Origin: Gordonibacter sp. 28C
Lineage (GTDB): Bacteria > Actinomycetota > Coriobacteriia > Coriobacteriales > Eggerthellaceae
DNA length: 64,000 bases
Assembly: GCF_003339845.1 (NCBI RefSeq)
Contig: NZ_PPTR01000001.1
Span: 124,001 to 188,000 of the forward strand
Reading direction: 5' to 3'
This document shows positions 16,903 through 25,982 of the stretch, in pieces (the stretch's first letter is position 1; every line of letters begins with the position of its first letter). Below the pieces are notes generated by a model. It was not told where the DNA came from and ran no database searches. It saw nothing but the letters and a program-made list of their open reading frames with translations. The translations under genes and the position numbers were made by a program.

Positions 16903-17441
16903 AAACGGCTTCTTTACGAAGCGCGAGAATGAAGTATACCGAAAGGCGCTTCCACCTGCAAGAGGTCGACGCGCAATCCTCAGATTTCTTGACCGTCCGA
17001 TGTGGGATGCCCGACATGCGAGAAGCGCCCGCCGAATACGTGGCGGAAGGGTGATGGCGCTATCGCTGAAGCTGCGTCGACGTCTCGTCGACTGCGCGTG
17101 GAAAGCGCTGCCGCCTTAAAACGCCGCTCGACTCGCGTTTTTGCTAAAAAAGAACGTTTGTGCATGATCATATTAGAGGATAATTAAAAAGGTAGCTTGT
17201 TCACCAGGAGTTTTATATAATGATGTTATTACATATATATTAATTCAATCAAAAAGTCGTTCACAAACGTCATTTTTTAGCAAAAACTGACGAAATCGAG
17301 CGATTTCCCTGAAATAAGGGGCAATCAATCGATTGAATCTAGCAGCCTTGGCGATTCGGGTTTTCGCACGAACCGAAACCCGCGCCGCACGAAGGTATCC
17401 GCATCATGGCGAATGACGTCGTGCAAGCTCCGCCAATGACT
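16903..17441. other. Intergenic region with AT-rich core
   Basis: 539 bases between tRNA-Thr and the end of the ArsB/NhaD-type gene. From about 17130 to 17340 the composition becomes strongly AT-rich, in contrast to everything around it, and this part contains the long inverted repeat listed separately. No gene is supported. Short frames near 17340-17410 lack a ribosome site. Confidence 0.6.
17138..17286. repeat. 25-base inverted repeat flanking a 99-base AT-rich segment
   Basis: Left arm 17138-17162 and right arm 17262-17286 are reverse complements with two mismatches in 25 bases. They share the core TTTTTGCTAAAAAA, and a weaker similarity (CGCTCGA) continues about 15 bases outward on both sides. 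The enclosed 99 bases are AT-rich and contain a TATAAT box. It may be an invertible promoter segment, a small non-autonomous transposon, or a degenerate relic. No recombinase or transposase lies within the window. Confidence 0.7.
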
Positions 17442-18716
17442 CTACGCCGGCGGGAAGCGCACCACCAGGTACAGCCCCGCGATAACCACGGTGAGCAGCA
17501 TGATGGGAAAGCCGGTTTTGAAGAACTGCACGAACGTGATCTCGTGGCCGTGCTTCTTGCTGATGTCGGACAGCACCACGTTGGCGCTCGCGCCGATGAG
17601 CGTGCCGTTGCCGCCCAGGCACGCGCCCAGCGACACGGCCCACCACAGCGGCGTGACATCCATACCGGTGGATTCCATGGCTAGCAGGATGGGGATCATG
17701 GTGGCGACGAACGGGATGTTGTCCAAGAAGCTGGAGATGACGGCCGACCCTACCAGCAGCACGAGCATGGTGACGAACACGTTGCCGCCCGTCGCGCCGA
17801 TGAGCGCGTGCGCCAGCATCTCGATGACGCCCGTCTCGGCCATGGCCCCCACGATGACGAACAGGCCGGCGAAGAAGGCGAGCGTCGTCCACTCCACCTG
17901 CGAGAGCGCCTCTTCGATGCTCTCGCCTGATATGAGCATGATGATGCCGGCCGCGCCGAGCGCGATGACGCTCGATTCCAGCCCCAGCGCTCCGTGGGCC
18001 ATGAAGCCCACCACCACGAGCCCGATCATGACGTAGCTCTGCTTGAGCAGGCGCTTGTTCTTGATCATCGCGTGCTCGTCCAGCTCCATGATCTGCGCGC
18101 GATGCTCGTCGTTCACGTGCATCTTCCGGCCGTACAGGAAGTAGAACACCACGAGCACCGCGGCAAGGATCACCACGACGGCCGGCGCATCGTACACGAT
18201 GAAGTCGAAGAACGTGAACCCGGCGGCCGAGCCTATCATGATGTTGGGCGGATCGCCGATGAGCGTGGCGGTGCCGCCGATGTTGGACGCCAGTATCTCG
18301 GTCATGAAGAACGGGATGGGGTTCACGTCGAGCAGCTTGCACACGGTGAGCGTCATGGGCCCGATGAGCAGCACCGTGGTCACGTTGTCCAAAAACGCCG
18401 ACAGCACGGCGGTGAGCAGCACGAACAGGAGCATGACCTTCCACGGGTCGCCCTTGGCGAGGCGCGCGCACTTGATGGCCAGGAACTCGAACATGCCCGA
18501 CAGCTTCACCACGGACACGAACAGCATCATGCCCAAGAGCACGCCCAGCGTGTTGAAGTCGATGTGCTCCATGGCGGCGTCGAACGAGAGCACGTGCAGC
18601 GCCAGCACCACCATGGCGCCCACGATGGCCGCGAGCGAGCGGTGCAGCTTCTCGGTCATAATGGCCGCCATGACCACGACGAACACGGCGACGGATACGA
18701 TTTGGCTAACGTCCAT
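17442..18716 (-). CDS. ArsB/NhaD ion-transporter superfamily permease
   Basis: 424 residues with about 11-12 membrane helices in two homologous halves. Each half has a re-entrant signature: SAFLDNVTTVLLIGPMTL and SNIGGTATLIGDPPNIM in the first, SSFLDNIPFVATMIPILL and CLGGNGTLIGASANVV in the second. These are typical of NhaD/ArsB/P-protein type carriers. A conserved Asp follows FL in both halves (FLDN), as expected for cation-coupled transport. The substrate may be Na+/H+, a dicarboxylate or arsenite. No arsenic-resistance genes are nearby, so an antiporter or anion permease role is more likely. Single gene on the minus strand. Confidence 0.88.
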   Translation of the reverse strand: MDVSQIVSVAVFVVVMAAIMTEKLHRSLAAIVGAMVVLALHVLSFDAAMEHIDFNTLGVLLGMMLFVSVVKLSGMFEFLAIKCARLAKGDPWKVMLLFVLLTAVLSAFLDNVTTVLLIGPMTLTVCKLLDVNPIPFFMTEILASNIGGTATLIGDPPNIMIGSAAGFTFFDFIVYDAPAVVVILAAVLVVFYFLYGRKMHVNDEHRAQIMELDEHAMIKNKRLLKQSYVMIGLVVVGFMAHGALGLESSVIALGAAGIIMLISGESIEEALSQVEWTTLAFFAGLFVIVGAMAETGVIEMLAHALIGATGGNVFVTMLVLLVGSAVISSFLDNIPFVATMIPILLAMESTGMDVTPLWWAVSLGACLGGNGTLIGASANVVLSDISKKHGHEITFVQFFKTGFPIMLLTVVIAGLYLVVRFPPA

Positions 18717-18867
18717 GGCGCAGCGCCCCCTGCGAACCGAGCTGTGCGATTTCCACTGCGATCCCTTCCGCTCCCGGTCGCTTGCACGCGGCCTCGTGAC
18801 CCGATCGCTCCACTATAGCAATATCACGTATGGGGGAGTAGGGGAGAATCGCCGAGCAAGGCAACGG

Positions 18868-20505
18868 TTACGACAGCGGGTATTGCATGAGCTCGTCGAT
18901 GGTGACGAAGCGGTAGCCTTGCTCCTTCAAGCGGGGCAGGGCGGTTTTGAGCGCCTCGATGGTTTGCGAGCGGTCGCCGCCTCCGTCGTGCATGAGGACG
19001 ATGGCGCCCGGCCAGGCGCCCATGAGCTCGTCGACGATGGCTTGAGGTCCCGGGCGTCGCCAGTCGCCCGAGTCGATGTTCCAGCCGATCTCGGCCTTGA
19101 TGAGCGGGCCGATGTTCTTCACCACGTCCTCGCCGAGGTTGCCGCCGGGCGCGCGGAAGATGCGGCTGGCCTCGGTGCCGGTCGCGGCCTCGATGGCGGC
19201 GTAGCCCTTCTCTATTTCGGCAACCTGCTCCTGGGGCGTCATGTAGCCCAGGTTCACGCTCTGGCCGCTGCCCGAGGCGTGGTCGTAGGAGTGCGTGCAC
19301 ACCTGATGGCCTTCGGAGGCCGCCCGCTTCACGAACGAGGCGCCGTCGTCTCGTTCGATGCGATCGCCCACGGTGAAGAACGTGGCCTTTGCGCCGTTGG
19401 AGGCCAATACATCCAGCACCTCGCCGGTTTGGTTGCCCCACGGGCCGTCGTCGAACGTGAGCGCGATGACCTTGTCGTCGCCGACGTTCGGCGTGACGTT
19501 GCGGCGCGCGAGATTGCTTGGTTCCTGCGTGACCTGTTCGGCCGTGATGCCGGACAGGTGGCCGGTCTTCGTGGCTTTGACGCCGTCCTTGCCTTCGCCC
19601 TCTATCAGGTGAATAGCCCCCGTGCCCTCGGCGGTCACGGTCCAGGGCACGGCCTGCTCAACGGCGTCGGACGGCTCCTCGATGGGGCCGCCGTTGCCGA
19701 TCTCCACCACGTCGCCCGAGGCCAGCTTCTTGTCCAAGTCCTCCACCACCGCGCCGTTCACCGTGGCATGGAACGGCTTCCCCTTGCCGGCTTCCAGCAC
19801 GCTGCCGTCCACGGCGAGGAGGTCGCCCGGTTGGGGCTTGATGCCGCTGGCGGACAGAGCGTCGGCCAGCGTCTTGCCGCCGTGCACCTCGACGCTGGCG
19901 CCGTTGAGGGTGATGTTGGCGGGAAGGCTCTGCACGAACAGCACTGCGCCGAGCACGACGGCAGCCACCACGCCCAGGCTGACCAGCACGCCGGCCAAGC
20001 GGCGGCCCTTGCGTTCCGGCTTCTGGGAAATGCGCAGGTAGCGGTCGCGGTCTTGGTACGGCGTTTGACCGGGAGCCGGGTGCGCGTCGCGGCTGCGGAC
20101 GGATGAGGCGTCGTTCGCCCGGCGCGGACGCGCTTGCGCTCCCGACGTCGAGGCGTAGCGCGAGCTCCTGCCTTGCTGGGAGACGCGTCCCGAACCCTGC
20201 CGAGGAAGGCGTCCCGAGCTCTGCGGGGGGATTCGCCCAGAGTGGGCGGGCCTGCCTCCACCGCGCGAAGAAGGATAGGACACCGGGCGCCCGGCACCGC
20301 GCTCCCCCGGCGCCGCCGCGCCGCCGCGTTCGGAGCTGCGTCCGTTGCCGTTTGCGAAGGCACCGCTCTCGCGACTCCGGCGGCCTCCGGAGGCGCCGCC
20401 GCGCCCGTCGTCGGAGCGCGCTCGACCGTCCGGCCGGGGCATCGGCCCGCCGTTTGCGCTGCGCTCAGGGTGTTCACCGTAGTTATCGTGCATTTCCGCC
20501 CCCAT
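18868..20505 (-). CDS. Membrane-anchored polysaccharide (peptidoglycan) deacetylase with NodB domain
   Basis: 545 residues. About 165 N-terminal residues are Arg/Gly/Ser-rich and disordered. A membrane helix at about 168-190 (LAGVLVSLGVVAAVVLGAVL) places the rest outside. Two small beta-rich repeats of about 60 residues (NITLNGASVEVHGGKTLADAL onward) resemble DUF348/G5-like wall-binding modules. The NodB domain (about 335-545) has TFDDGPWG with the catalytic Asp pair, HSYDH with the zinc histidines, FRAPGG, and a late IVLMHDGGG motif. It should remove acetyl groups from cell-wall glycans. Two in-frame ATGs four codons apart (20505, 20493) are possible starts and neither has a strong ribosome site. 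Confidence 0.88.
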   Translation of the reverse strand: MGAEMHDNYGEHPERSANGGPMPRPDGRARSDDGRGGASGGRRSRESGAFANGNGRSSERGGAAAPGERGAGRPVSYPSSRGGGRPAHSGRIPPQSSGRLPRQGSGRVSQQGRSSRYASTSGAQARPRRANDASSVRSRDAHPAPGQTPYQDRDRYLRISQKPERKGRRLAGVLVSLGVVAAVVLGAVLFVQSLPANITLNGASVEVHGGKTLADALSASGIKPQPGDLLAVDGSVLEAGKGKPFHATVNGAVVEDLDKKLASGDVVEIGNGGPIEEPSDAVEQAVPWTVTAEGTGAIHLIEGEGKDGVKATKTGHLSGITAEQVTQEPSNLARRNVTPNVGDDKVIALTFDDGPWGNQTGEVLDVLASNGAKATFFTVGDRIERDDGASFVKRAASEGHQVCTHSYDHASGSGQSVNLGYMTPQEQVAEIEKGYAAIEAATGTEASRIFRAPGGNLGEDVVKNIGPLIKAEIGWNIDSGDWRRPGPQAIVDELMGAWPGAIVLMHDGGGDRSQTIEALKTALPRLKEQGYRFVTIDELMQYPLS

Positions 20506-20782
20506 GGCGATCGAACGTCCACGTGCCTGCCGTTAATCGTCTCCTGCGTATTCTATCGGAAAACGGGTGGTAAAAGGCCCGTGCGGAGCCGTTCCGCTGC
20601 GAATGGCCTTATGCTTGTCGGCAATTTAACACCATAGCACTACCAAACCAGCACCAAGAAGGCCTCGAAGGGCGTTCTACTGAAATTTGTATGGAGGGAA
20701 CGCGGTGGCGGTTCGCGGCGGATTCGGACGCGTCGGGCGAAAGGGTTATACTGGGGCGCGACTCGAACCGAAAGGATTGCTC

Positions 20783-23140
20783 ATGGGCTTGCAGTTCGCC
20801 TGCGCGCGCGCCGTCAGCGCTATGTCCACGTGGGGGTTGAAGCACGTGTTCCACCGTCCCGCCGCGAATTTCCCGGGGAAAATCGCCCTGTACGTCGACC
20901 CTCGCGTCATCGCCGACCTCGCTCCCCGCTTGCGCAAGGGCTCGGTGTGCGTGGTGGGCACGAACGGCAAGACCACGGTGACGAACCTGCTGGCCGACGC
21001 GCTGGAGACGGCCGGACAGCGTGTGGTGTGCAACCGCACGGGCGCGAACCTGGATTCCGGCGTGGCCACGGCGCTTCTGCACGCCAAGGAAGCCGATTGG
21101 GGCGTGTTCGAGAGCGACGAGCTGTGGTTGGCGAAGATACTGCCGCACCTGCAGGCGGACTACGTGGTGCTGCTGAACCTGTTCCGCGACCAGCTGGACC
21201 GCGTGGGCGAGATCGATCGCATCCAGGAGAGCATCGCGGGCGCGCTGGCGACGTCTCCGAACACCACGCTTGTGTTCAACGCCGACGACCCCCTGTGCGC
21301 CGCCATTGCCGAGCGCGTGGGCAACCCCACCGTTGCCTTCGGCGTGGGCGAGGACCTGCGCCTCCCGCAGAACACGGTGGTCGACGCGCAGATGTGCCAA
21401 CGTTGCGCCACCATGCTCGACTACGACTTCCGCCAGTACGGCCAGCTGGGCTCTTACAGTTGTCCCACGTGCGGGTTCGCGCGCCCCGCGCTGGACTGCG
21501 AAGCCGTTGACGTGCGGCTGGGTGCGGACGGGCTGGCGTTCGCCGCGCGGGGCCCGAAGCACGACGCCGGGCTGCAGGCGCCTTTCAGCGGCGCGTACAT
21601 GGTGTACAACCTGCTGGCCACCTGGGCGGCGGCCGATTTGGTGGGCGTGGAATCCGGGGCGCTGCAGCGTGCCGTCGACGCATTCGACCCGCGCAACGGG
21701 CGTTTGCAGGAGTTCTCGGTGGAGGGCCGGCGCACGTTGCTCAACCTGGCGAAGAACCCCACCGGCTTCAACCAGAACATCAAGATCATCCTGCAGGACG
21801 AAGGCCCCAAGGCGGTGGCCTTCTTCGTGAACGACAAGGAGGGCGACGGCCGCGACGTGTCGTGGTTGTGGGACATCGACTTCGAGGAGCTCGCCGCCAA
21901 GGCCGACCTGCACGTGTTCGCGGGAGGCATCCGCAAAAACGACGTGCAGGTGCGCCTGAAGTACGCAGGGCTGGACGCGGCGCTCGTCGACGACGCGGCC
22001 GGCATGTTCGCGCGGTTGGGCGACGCCCCTGTCTCGACGCGCGCCTACGTGATCGCGAACTACACGGCGCTGCCCGCCGTGCACGCGGAGCTGGGAAGGC
22101 TCGCCGCCGCAGAGCCCAGCCAGCCTGCAACTCCGACACCCTCCGCGCCTGCGGCATCCAACCAACCTGCAACTCCGGAGGCCTCCGTAGGGGCGGGCTG
22201 CTGCCCGCCCGGCGCAACGTCGTCCGACAACGTGGACGATGCGGCGAGCGCATCGAACGCTCCCGACCGGGCGTCCGCCGCGACGAACGCTCCTCTCTCG
22301 CATTCCGCGGGCGGCCAGCAGGCCGCCCCTACGGGCGCTCCCGACGGCGTGTCGTCTCCGCGCGCGCAGGCCGACCCGACCGCATCCCCCCTCGTCATCG
22401 TGCACTTGTTCCCCGACCTGCTCAACCTGTACGGGGACGGCGGCAACGTGAAGGTGCTCGAGCGCCGCGCGCTCGACCGCGGCATCCCCGTGGAGGTTCG
22501 CCGCGTGAACCATGGCGAGCAGGTTGATTTGGCAGAGGCCGACCTGGTGTTCCTGGGAGGCGGCCCCGACCGCGAGCAACGGCTCGCCTCCGAAGGCCTC
22601 ATGGGCATGCGAGACGACCTGCACGCCTTCGTGGAGGACGACGGCGTGTTGCTGGCCATTTGCGGAGGCTACCAGATACTCGGGCACGAGTGGCTTCTCG
22701 GCGAGGAAGTGGTGAAGGGGCTGGGCCTGGTGGACATGACCACCGAGCGCGCTCCGGGCGGGTCGGGCAACCGGCTCATCGACAACATCGTGCTGCGCTC
22801 GCCGCTCGCCTCGCGCCCGGTCGTGGGCTATGAGAACCATGCGGGGCGCACGCACCTCGGCGCCGGCGTGCAGGCGTTCGGCGAAGTGGTCTCGTCCTCG
22901 GGCCACGGCAACAACGACGACGACAAGCGCGACGGCGTGCTCTATCGAAACGTGGTGGGCACCTATCTGCACGGACCCCTGCTGCCCAAGAACCCCCAAG
23001 TGGCCGATGCCCTGCTCGCGCGCGCGCTCGAGCGACGGGCGCGGCGCACAGGGCTGCCCGCCCCCGCCCTCGGCGAACTGGACGATTCCGTGGAGAACGC
23101 GGCGAACGGGTACGTTTGCCAGCGGCTGAACGTGGGGTAG
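20783..23140 (+). CDS. murT-gatD: MurT-GatD fusion, lipid II isoglutaminyl synthase
   Basis: 785 residues; start ATG at 20783 with AAAGGA upstream. Residues 1-440 are MurT: Mur-ligase P-loop GTNGKTTVTN (about 58-67), a Cys4 zinc ribbon (CQRC ... CPTC), and the C-terminal DUF1727 part (NPTGFNQNIK, DVSWLWDIDFEEL). Residues about 535-785 are GatD: a class I glutamine amidotransferase with DLLNLYGDGGN, nucleophile C627 in AICGGYQILG and catalytic His in GTYLHGPLLPKNP. The complex amidates D-Glu of lipid II to D-isoglutamine using glutamine. In most Gram-positive bacteria these are two genes. Here they are joined by a 93-residue Pro/Ala/Ser linker that contains two translated REP-like repeats. Confidence 0.93.
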   Translation: MGLQFACARAVSAMSTWGLKHVFHRPAANFPGKIALYVDPRVIADLAPRLRKGSVCVVGTNGKTTVTNLLADALETAGQRVVCNRTGANLDSGVATALLHAKEADWGVFESDELWLAKILPHLQADYVVLLNLFRDQLDRVGEIDRIQESIAGALATSPNTTLVFNADDPLCAAIAERVGNPTVAFGVGEDLRLPQNTVVDAQMCQRCATMLDYDFRQYGQLGSYSCPTCGFARPALDCEAVDVRLGADGLAFAARGPKHDAGLQAPFSGAYMVYNLLATWAAADLVGVESGALQRAVDAFDPRNGRLQEFSVEGRRTLLNLAKNPTGFNQNIKIILQDEGPKAVAFFVNDKEGDGRDVSWLWDIDFEELAAKADLHVFAGGIRKNDVQVRLKYAGLDAALVDDAAGMFARLGDAPVSTRAYVIANYTALPAVHAELGRLAAAEPSQPATPTPSAPAASNQPATPEASVGAGCCPPGATSSDNVDDAASASNAPDRASAATNAPLSHSAGGQQAAPTGAPDGVSSPRAQADPTASPLVIVHLFPDLLNLYGDGGNVKVLERRALDRGIPVEVRRVNHGEQVDLAEADLVFLGGGPDREQRLASEGLMGMRDDLHAFVEDDGVLLAICGGYQILGHEWLLGEEVVKGLGLVDMTTERAPGGSGNRLIDNIVLRSPLASRPVVGYENHAGRTHLGAGVQAFGEVVSSSGHGNNDDDKRDGVLYRNVVGTYLHGPLLPKNPQVADALLARALERRARRTGLPAPALGELDDSVENAANGYVCQRLNVG
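22186..22211 (+). repeat. REP-like palindrome, copy 1 (inside murT-gatD linker)
   Basis: CGTAGGGGCGGG-CTGCTGCCCGCCC type element. It forms a GC-rich hairpin and is translated within the fusion linker. It shares the CGTAGGGGCGG head with the copies at 22308 (opposite orientation) and 42286. Confidence 0.7.
22308..22333 (-). repeat. REP-like palindrome, copy 2 (inside murT-gatD linker, inverted)
   Basis: Reverse complement reads CGTAGGGGCGGCCTGCTGGC followed by CGCCCG, the same element as copy 1 in opposite orientation, 100 bases away. The pair could fold onto each other. Confidence 0.7.
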
Positions 23141-23167
23141 CCGGGCTCGTTGCGTCGAGCCGTCCGT

Positions 23168-23228
23168 GCCATAGACGGCAAAACAACGCCAAAACCCGAG
23201 ATAGGGAACGAGCCTATGGCTTTTTCTT
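23168..23228 (+). terminator. Probable terminator after murT-gatD
   Basis: GCCATAG and CTATGGC arms enclose an inner ATAGG/CCTAT pairing, and the structure is followed by TTTTTCTT. It lies about 30 bases after the stop and before the next gene on the same strand. Confidence 0.5.
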
Positions 23229-23277
23229 AGAAACATCGCTCAGCCCTTGCCCCCTTGCGGAACGCTTGTCAGAATAG

Positions 23278-24861
23278 ATGGTTATGAGCAGCAGAAGAAG
23301 CAATCAGCGCCGCCCCGTCCGCCGACCGCCCGACTCCATCGGTCTCGACGGTCGTTCCGACGAGGCTTCCCGCAACGGTGCGTACACGCGCCGCGATTCG
23401 TTCGACCCGTCGTCTTACGGACGGTCGACCGCGCGCACGCGCGACGAAGCCCGGCGAGAAGCGCGCGACGACGGCAGCCCTTACGCGCGGCGTGTCTCCC
23501 AAGCCGAGTACACCCAACGCCGCAAGCGCGCCAAACGCAAGCGCATCGCGCTCGTGGCCGTCGTCGTGGCTCTGGTGCTATGTTTGGGCGGAGCGGGTGC
23601 CGCGTTCGCTTACTACCAAACCGTGTCGAACAATTTGCACGCGGGCCTCGACCAAGAGCTGATCGACGCGCTCAACGCGGCCGAAGCCTCTCAACCTTAT
23701 GACGGCGGCCCGTTCTACATGCTGCTCATGGGAACGGACGGATCCTCCGACCGCGAGGCGTCCGAGGAGTACGCGGGTGACCAGTTCCGCTCCGACAGCA
23801 TGATGCTCACGCGCATCGATCCCCAAGGCAAGAAGGTCACGCTCGTGTCCCTGCACCGCGACACGTTGGTCGACATGGGCGAGAACGGGCAGCAGAAGCT
23901 CAACGCGGCGCACTCCATCGGCGGCGCGGCGTACACGGTGGAGACGGTTTCGAAGCTGGCCGGCGTCCCCATCACCCATTACGCCGAAATCAACTTTGAC
24001 GGCTTCAAAGACATCGTCGACGCGTTGGGCGGCGTGGAGGTGGACGTGCCCATGACCATCGACGACGAAGACGCGGGCGGTTACGTGGCCCAAGGGCTGC
24101 AAACGCTCAACGGCGACCAGGCGCTCATCCTATGCCGCGCGCGCCACGCCTACGACGAGTTCGGCGACGGCGACCGCTACCGCGCGGCGAACCAACGGCT
24201 CGTGCTCTCCGCCATCGCGAAGAAGATCCTCTCGTCCGACGCCGCCACCATGGTGAGCTCGGTGCAGGCGCTCTCCCAGTACGTGACCACCGATTTCGAG
24301 ATCGCCGACATCCTCTCCATCGCGGCGGGCCTGCGCGGCCTCGATCCCGAAAAGGACATCTACACGGCCATGGAGCCCACGACGTCGGCCTACATCAACG
24401 GGGGCTGGTACGAGTACCTCGACACGGCCGCATGGAAGACCATGATGTCGCGCGTCGACCAGGGCCTGCCTCCCACCGAGGAGGACGAGGTGGACGAGAC
24501 GTCCGGCACCGTGCTCGCCACCACCGGATCGGGCGCGGCGAACGCGGAGAAGCAGTCCTCGTCTTCCGATTCCACGACGAAGAAGTCAAGCACGGTTACG
24601 GTGAAGAACGGCAACGGCTTGGCAGGAGCAGGGGCCGAGGCGGCCGAGAAGCTGGAAGCGCTGGGCTACACCGTGGATACGGGCAATGCCGAGAGCTTCG
24701 ACTACTCGCAGACCATCGTGGTGTACGAACGCGGCGACCAGGCCACCGAGGCCAGGGAGATCGCGAACGCCATCGGTGTGGGCAAGGCCCAGCAGAACAA
24801 CGGCGAGTACGCGTTCGAGGGCGACTTCCTCGTCGTGCTCGGCGCCGACTGGGAAGGGTAG
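23278..24861 (+). CDS. LytR-CpsA-Psr (LCP) family glycopolymer ligase with LytR_C domain
   Basis: 527 residues. A basic, Arg-rich cytoplasmic region (1-88) is followed by one membrane helix (about 89-112). The LCP catalytic domain (about 145-335) has RSDSMMLTRIDP, the arginine-bearing LVSLHRDTLVD, and CRARHAYDEFGDGDRYRAANQR with the lipid-phosphate-binding arginines. After a Ser/Thr-rich spacer comes a LytR_C domain (about 440-525, VKNGNGLAGAGAEAAEKLEA). LCP enzymes attach undecaprenyl-linked glycopolymers such as teichoic-acid-like chains to peptidoglycan. Placement after murT-gatD fits a cell-wall region. Start is the ATG at 23278 or at 23284; no clear ribosome site separates them. Confidence 0.93.
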   Translation: MVMSSRRSNQRRPVRRPPDSIGLDGRSDEASRNGAYTRRDSFDPSSYGRSTARTRDEARREARDDGSPYARRVSQAEYTQRRKRAKRKRIALVAVVVALVLCLGGAGAAFAYYQTVSNNLHAGLDQELIDALNAAEASQPYDGGPFYMLLMGTDGSSDREASEEYAGDQFRSDSMMLTRIDPQGKKVTLVSLHRDTLVDMGENGQQKLNAAHSIGGAAYTVETVSKLAGVPITHYAEINFDGFKDIVDALGGVEVDVPMTIDDEDAGGYVAQGLQTLNGDQALILCRARHAYDEFGDGDRYRAANQRLVLSAIAKKILSSDAATMVSSVQALSQYVTTDFEIADILSIAAGLRGLDPEKDIYTAMEPTTSAYINGGWYEYLDTAAWKTMMSRVDQGLPPTEEDEVDETSGTVLATTGSGAANAEKQSSSSDSTTKKSSTVTVKNGNGLAGAGAEAAEKLEALGYTVDTGNAESFDYSQTIVVYERGDQATEAREIANAIGVGKAQQNNGEYAFEGDFLVVLGADWEG

Positions 24862-25982
24862 TGCCGTCCCGGGCTGTCCCGGCGTGCGCGGCCGCGATGG
24901 CGGCGGCCCTCTTGCAAAGTTCTCCCACGAGGCGGCCGGATGCCGTGAGATCAGCATGATCAACGCTTCGCACCCAGCTTAAAAACGTCCCCGTCCCTTC
25001 CCACTGCGTCGTTTTTAACGGGGAGTGCAATAGACGTTGACGCAAGGCCGATCGGGCGTGCGCCAACGGACAGGTTATGCACGCCTTCGGGTCGTCCGCT
25101 GCTAAGCCACCATCGACACGCCCCCGCGTCGCGCCTGATGGCGATCCGCCGCCATGCAGCCTCGAACGGGCCTATGTCGATTCCGGTTTGACGGCGGATT
25201 CCGGCTTTCGCGGCCGTTTTTGACGGTTGTTCGTCGCCGCGCGGCCTCGCGAGGACGCTCGGCGGCGCCTTGATCCGCGTTTTCCCTGCTCGCGAGATCG
25301 TCGGGAATCGGAAGGCGTTGCAAGGGCCGGTGGAGCGACGCAGTTCCGGCGTTTTTGACCGCGATCGACAGAATCCGCCGCCGAACCGGAATCGGCATGC
25401 GCCGCCGCGCGCCGCTTTCCCGATCGGACGGCTTGCGATCGGGCGGGATGGGGGCCCGGCCGACGGCCGAAGAGGGCTTCCGAGCCGCCGGCGAGGTTTT
25501 CGCGGGACGGGCCGACCTGGGCTATGCCGATTCCGGTTTGACAGCGGACGGTGGTATTCCATGCAGAGCCGCCGTCGACGCACGCCTTCGGGTCGACTTC
25601 GGGCTGTCGGGAGCGTTCTGGAATCCGGCTCGAGCAACCCTCTTGGCCGAGCGACGGAGCATCCGGGGCCGCTTCCCCTCGAGGGGCGCAAGGGTGCAAG
25701 GGTGCAAGGACGATCGGGTATTGGCCCAGCGGTGGATAAACGTAGGGGTTGCAGATGACGTGCGTTTCGACAGCTTTTGTTGATACGGCTCGGCTTCCAA
25801 CGAGGTCGAAAGGCCCGTTGGTGAAATTCAGCCTTCTGGACCGATCTGTCGGCACTATTAGACCCTGTGGAAGGAAGCGAGCCCCCGGCCCTCCGCCGTA
25901 AAATGACCCTACGATGGCAAGGGGATCGTCGTCGGACCCAAGATGGTAAGGGCCGTGCGGCGTTTGTCGAAAGGGGCGTTAG
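24862..25982. other. 1.1-kb stretch without a convincing gene; dispersed short repeats
   Basis: All open frames here are in GC-rich shadow frames with Arg/Pro-rich, low-information translations and no ribosome sites. An inverted repeat TTAAAAACG / CGTTTTTAA lies at 24979-24987 and 25010-25018. A motif close to ATGYCGATTCCGGTTTGACR plus GCGGA appears at about 25175 and 25523 on the plus strand, and in degenerate form on the minus strand at about 25380-25405. A short tandem GCAAGGGT (three copies) lies near 25691-25713. It may be a decayed gene or an accumulation of intergenic repeats. Confidence 0.55.

Noticed and set aside
17339-17407. Cys-containing 22-codon leftward frame (MMRIPSCGAG start) that could look like a small peptide precursor
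   Set aside because: No ribosome site in the right place, no modification enzymes nearby, and it continues an antisense frame of the transporter gene.
22186-22333. CRISPR-like or tandem repeat array in the murT-gatD linker
   Set aside because: Only two copies, in opposite orientation and without regular spacers, so this is a palindromic repeat pair rather than an array.
20609-23236. 875-codon leftward frame opposite murT-gatD
   Set aside because: It is antisense to two complete enzyme domains. Composition is dominated by His/Arg/Val/Gln, typical of antisense frames, and no motif is seen.
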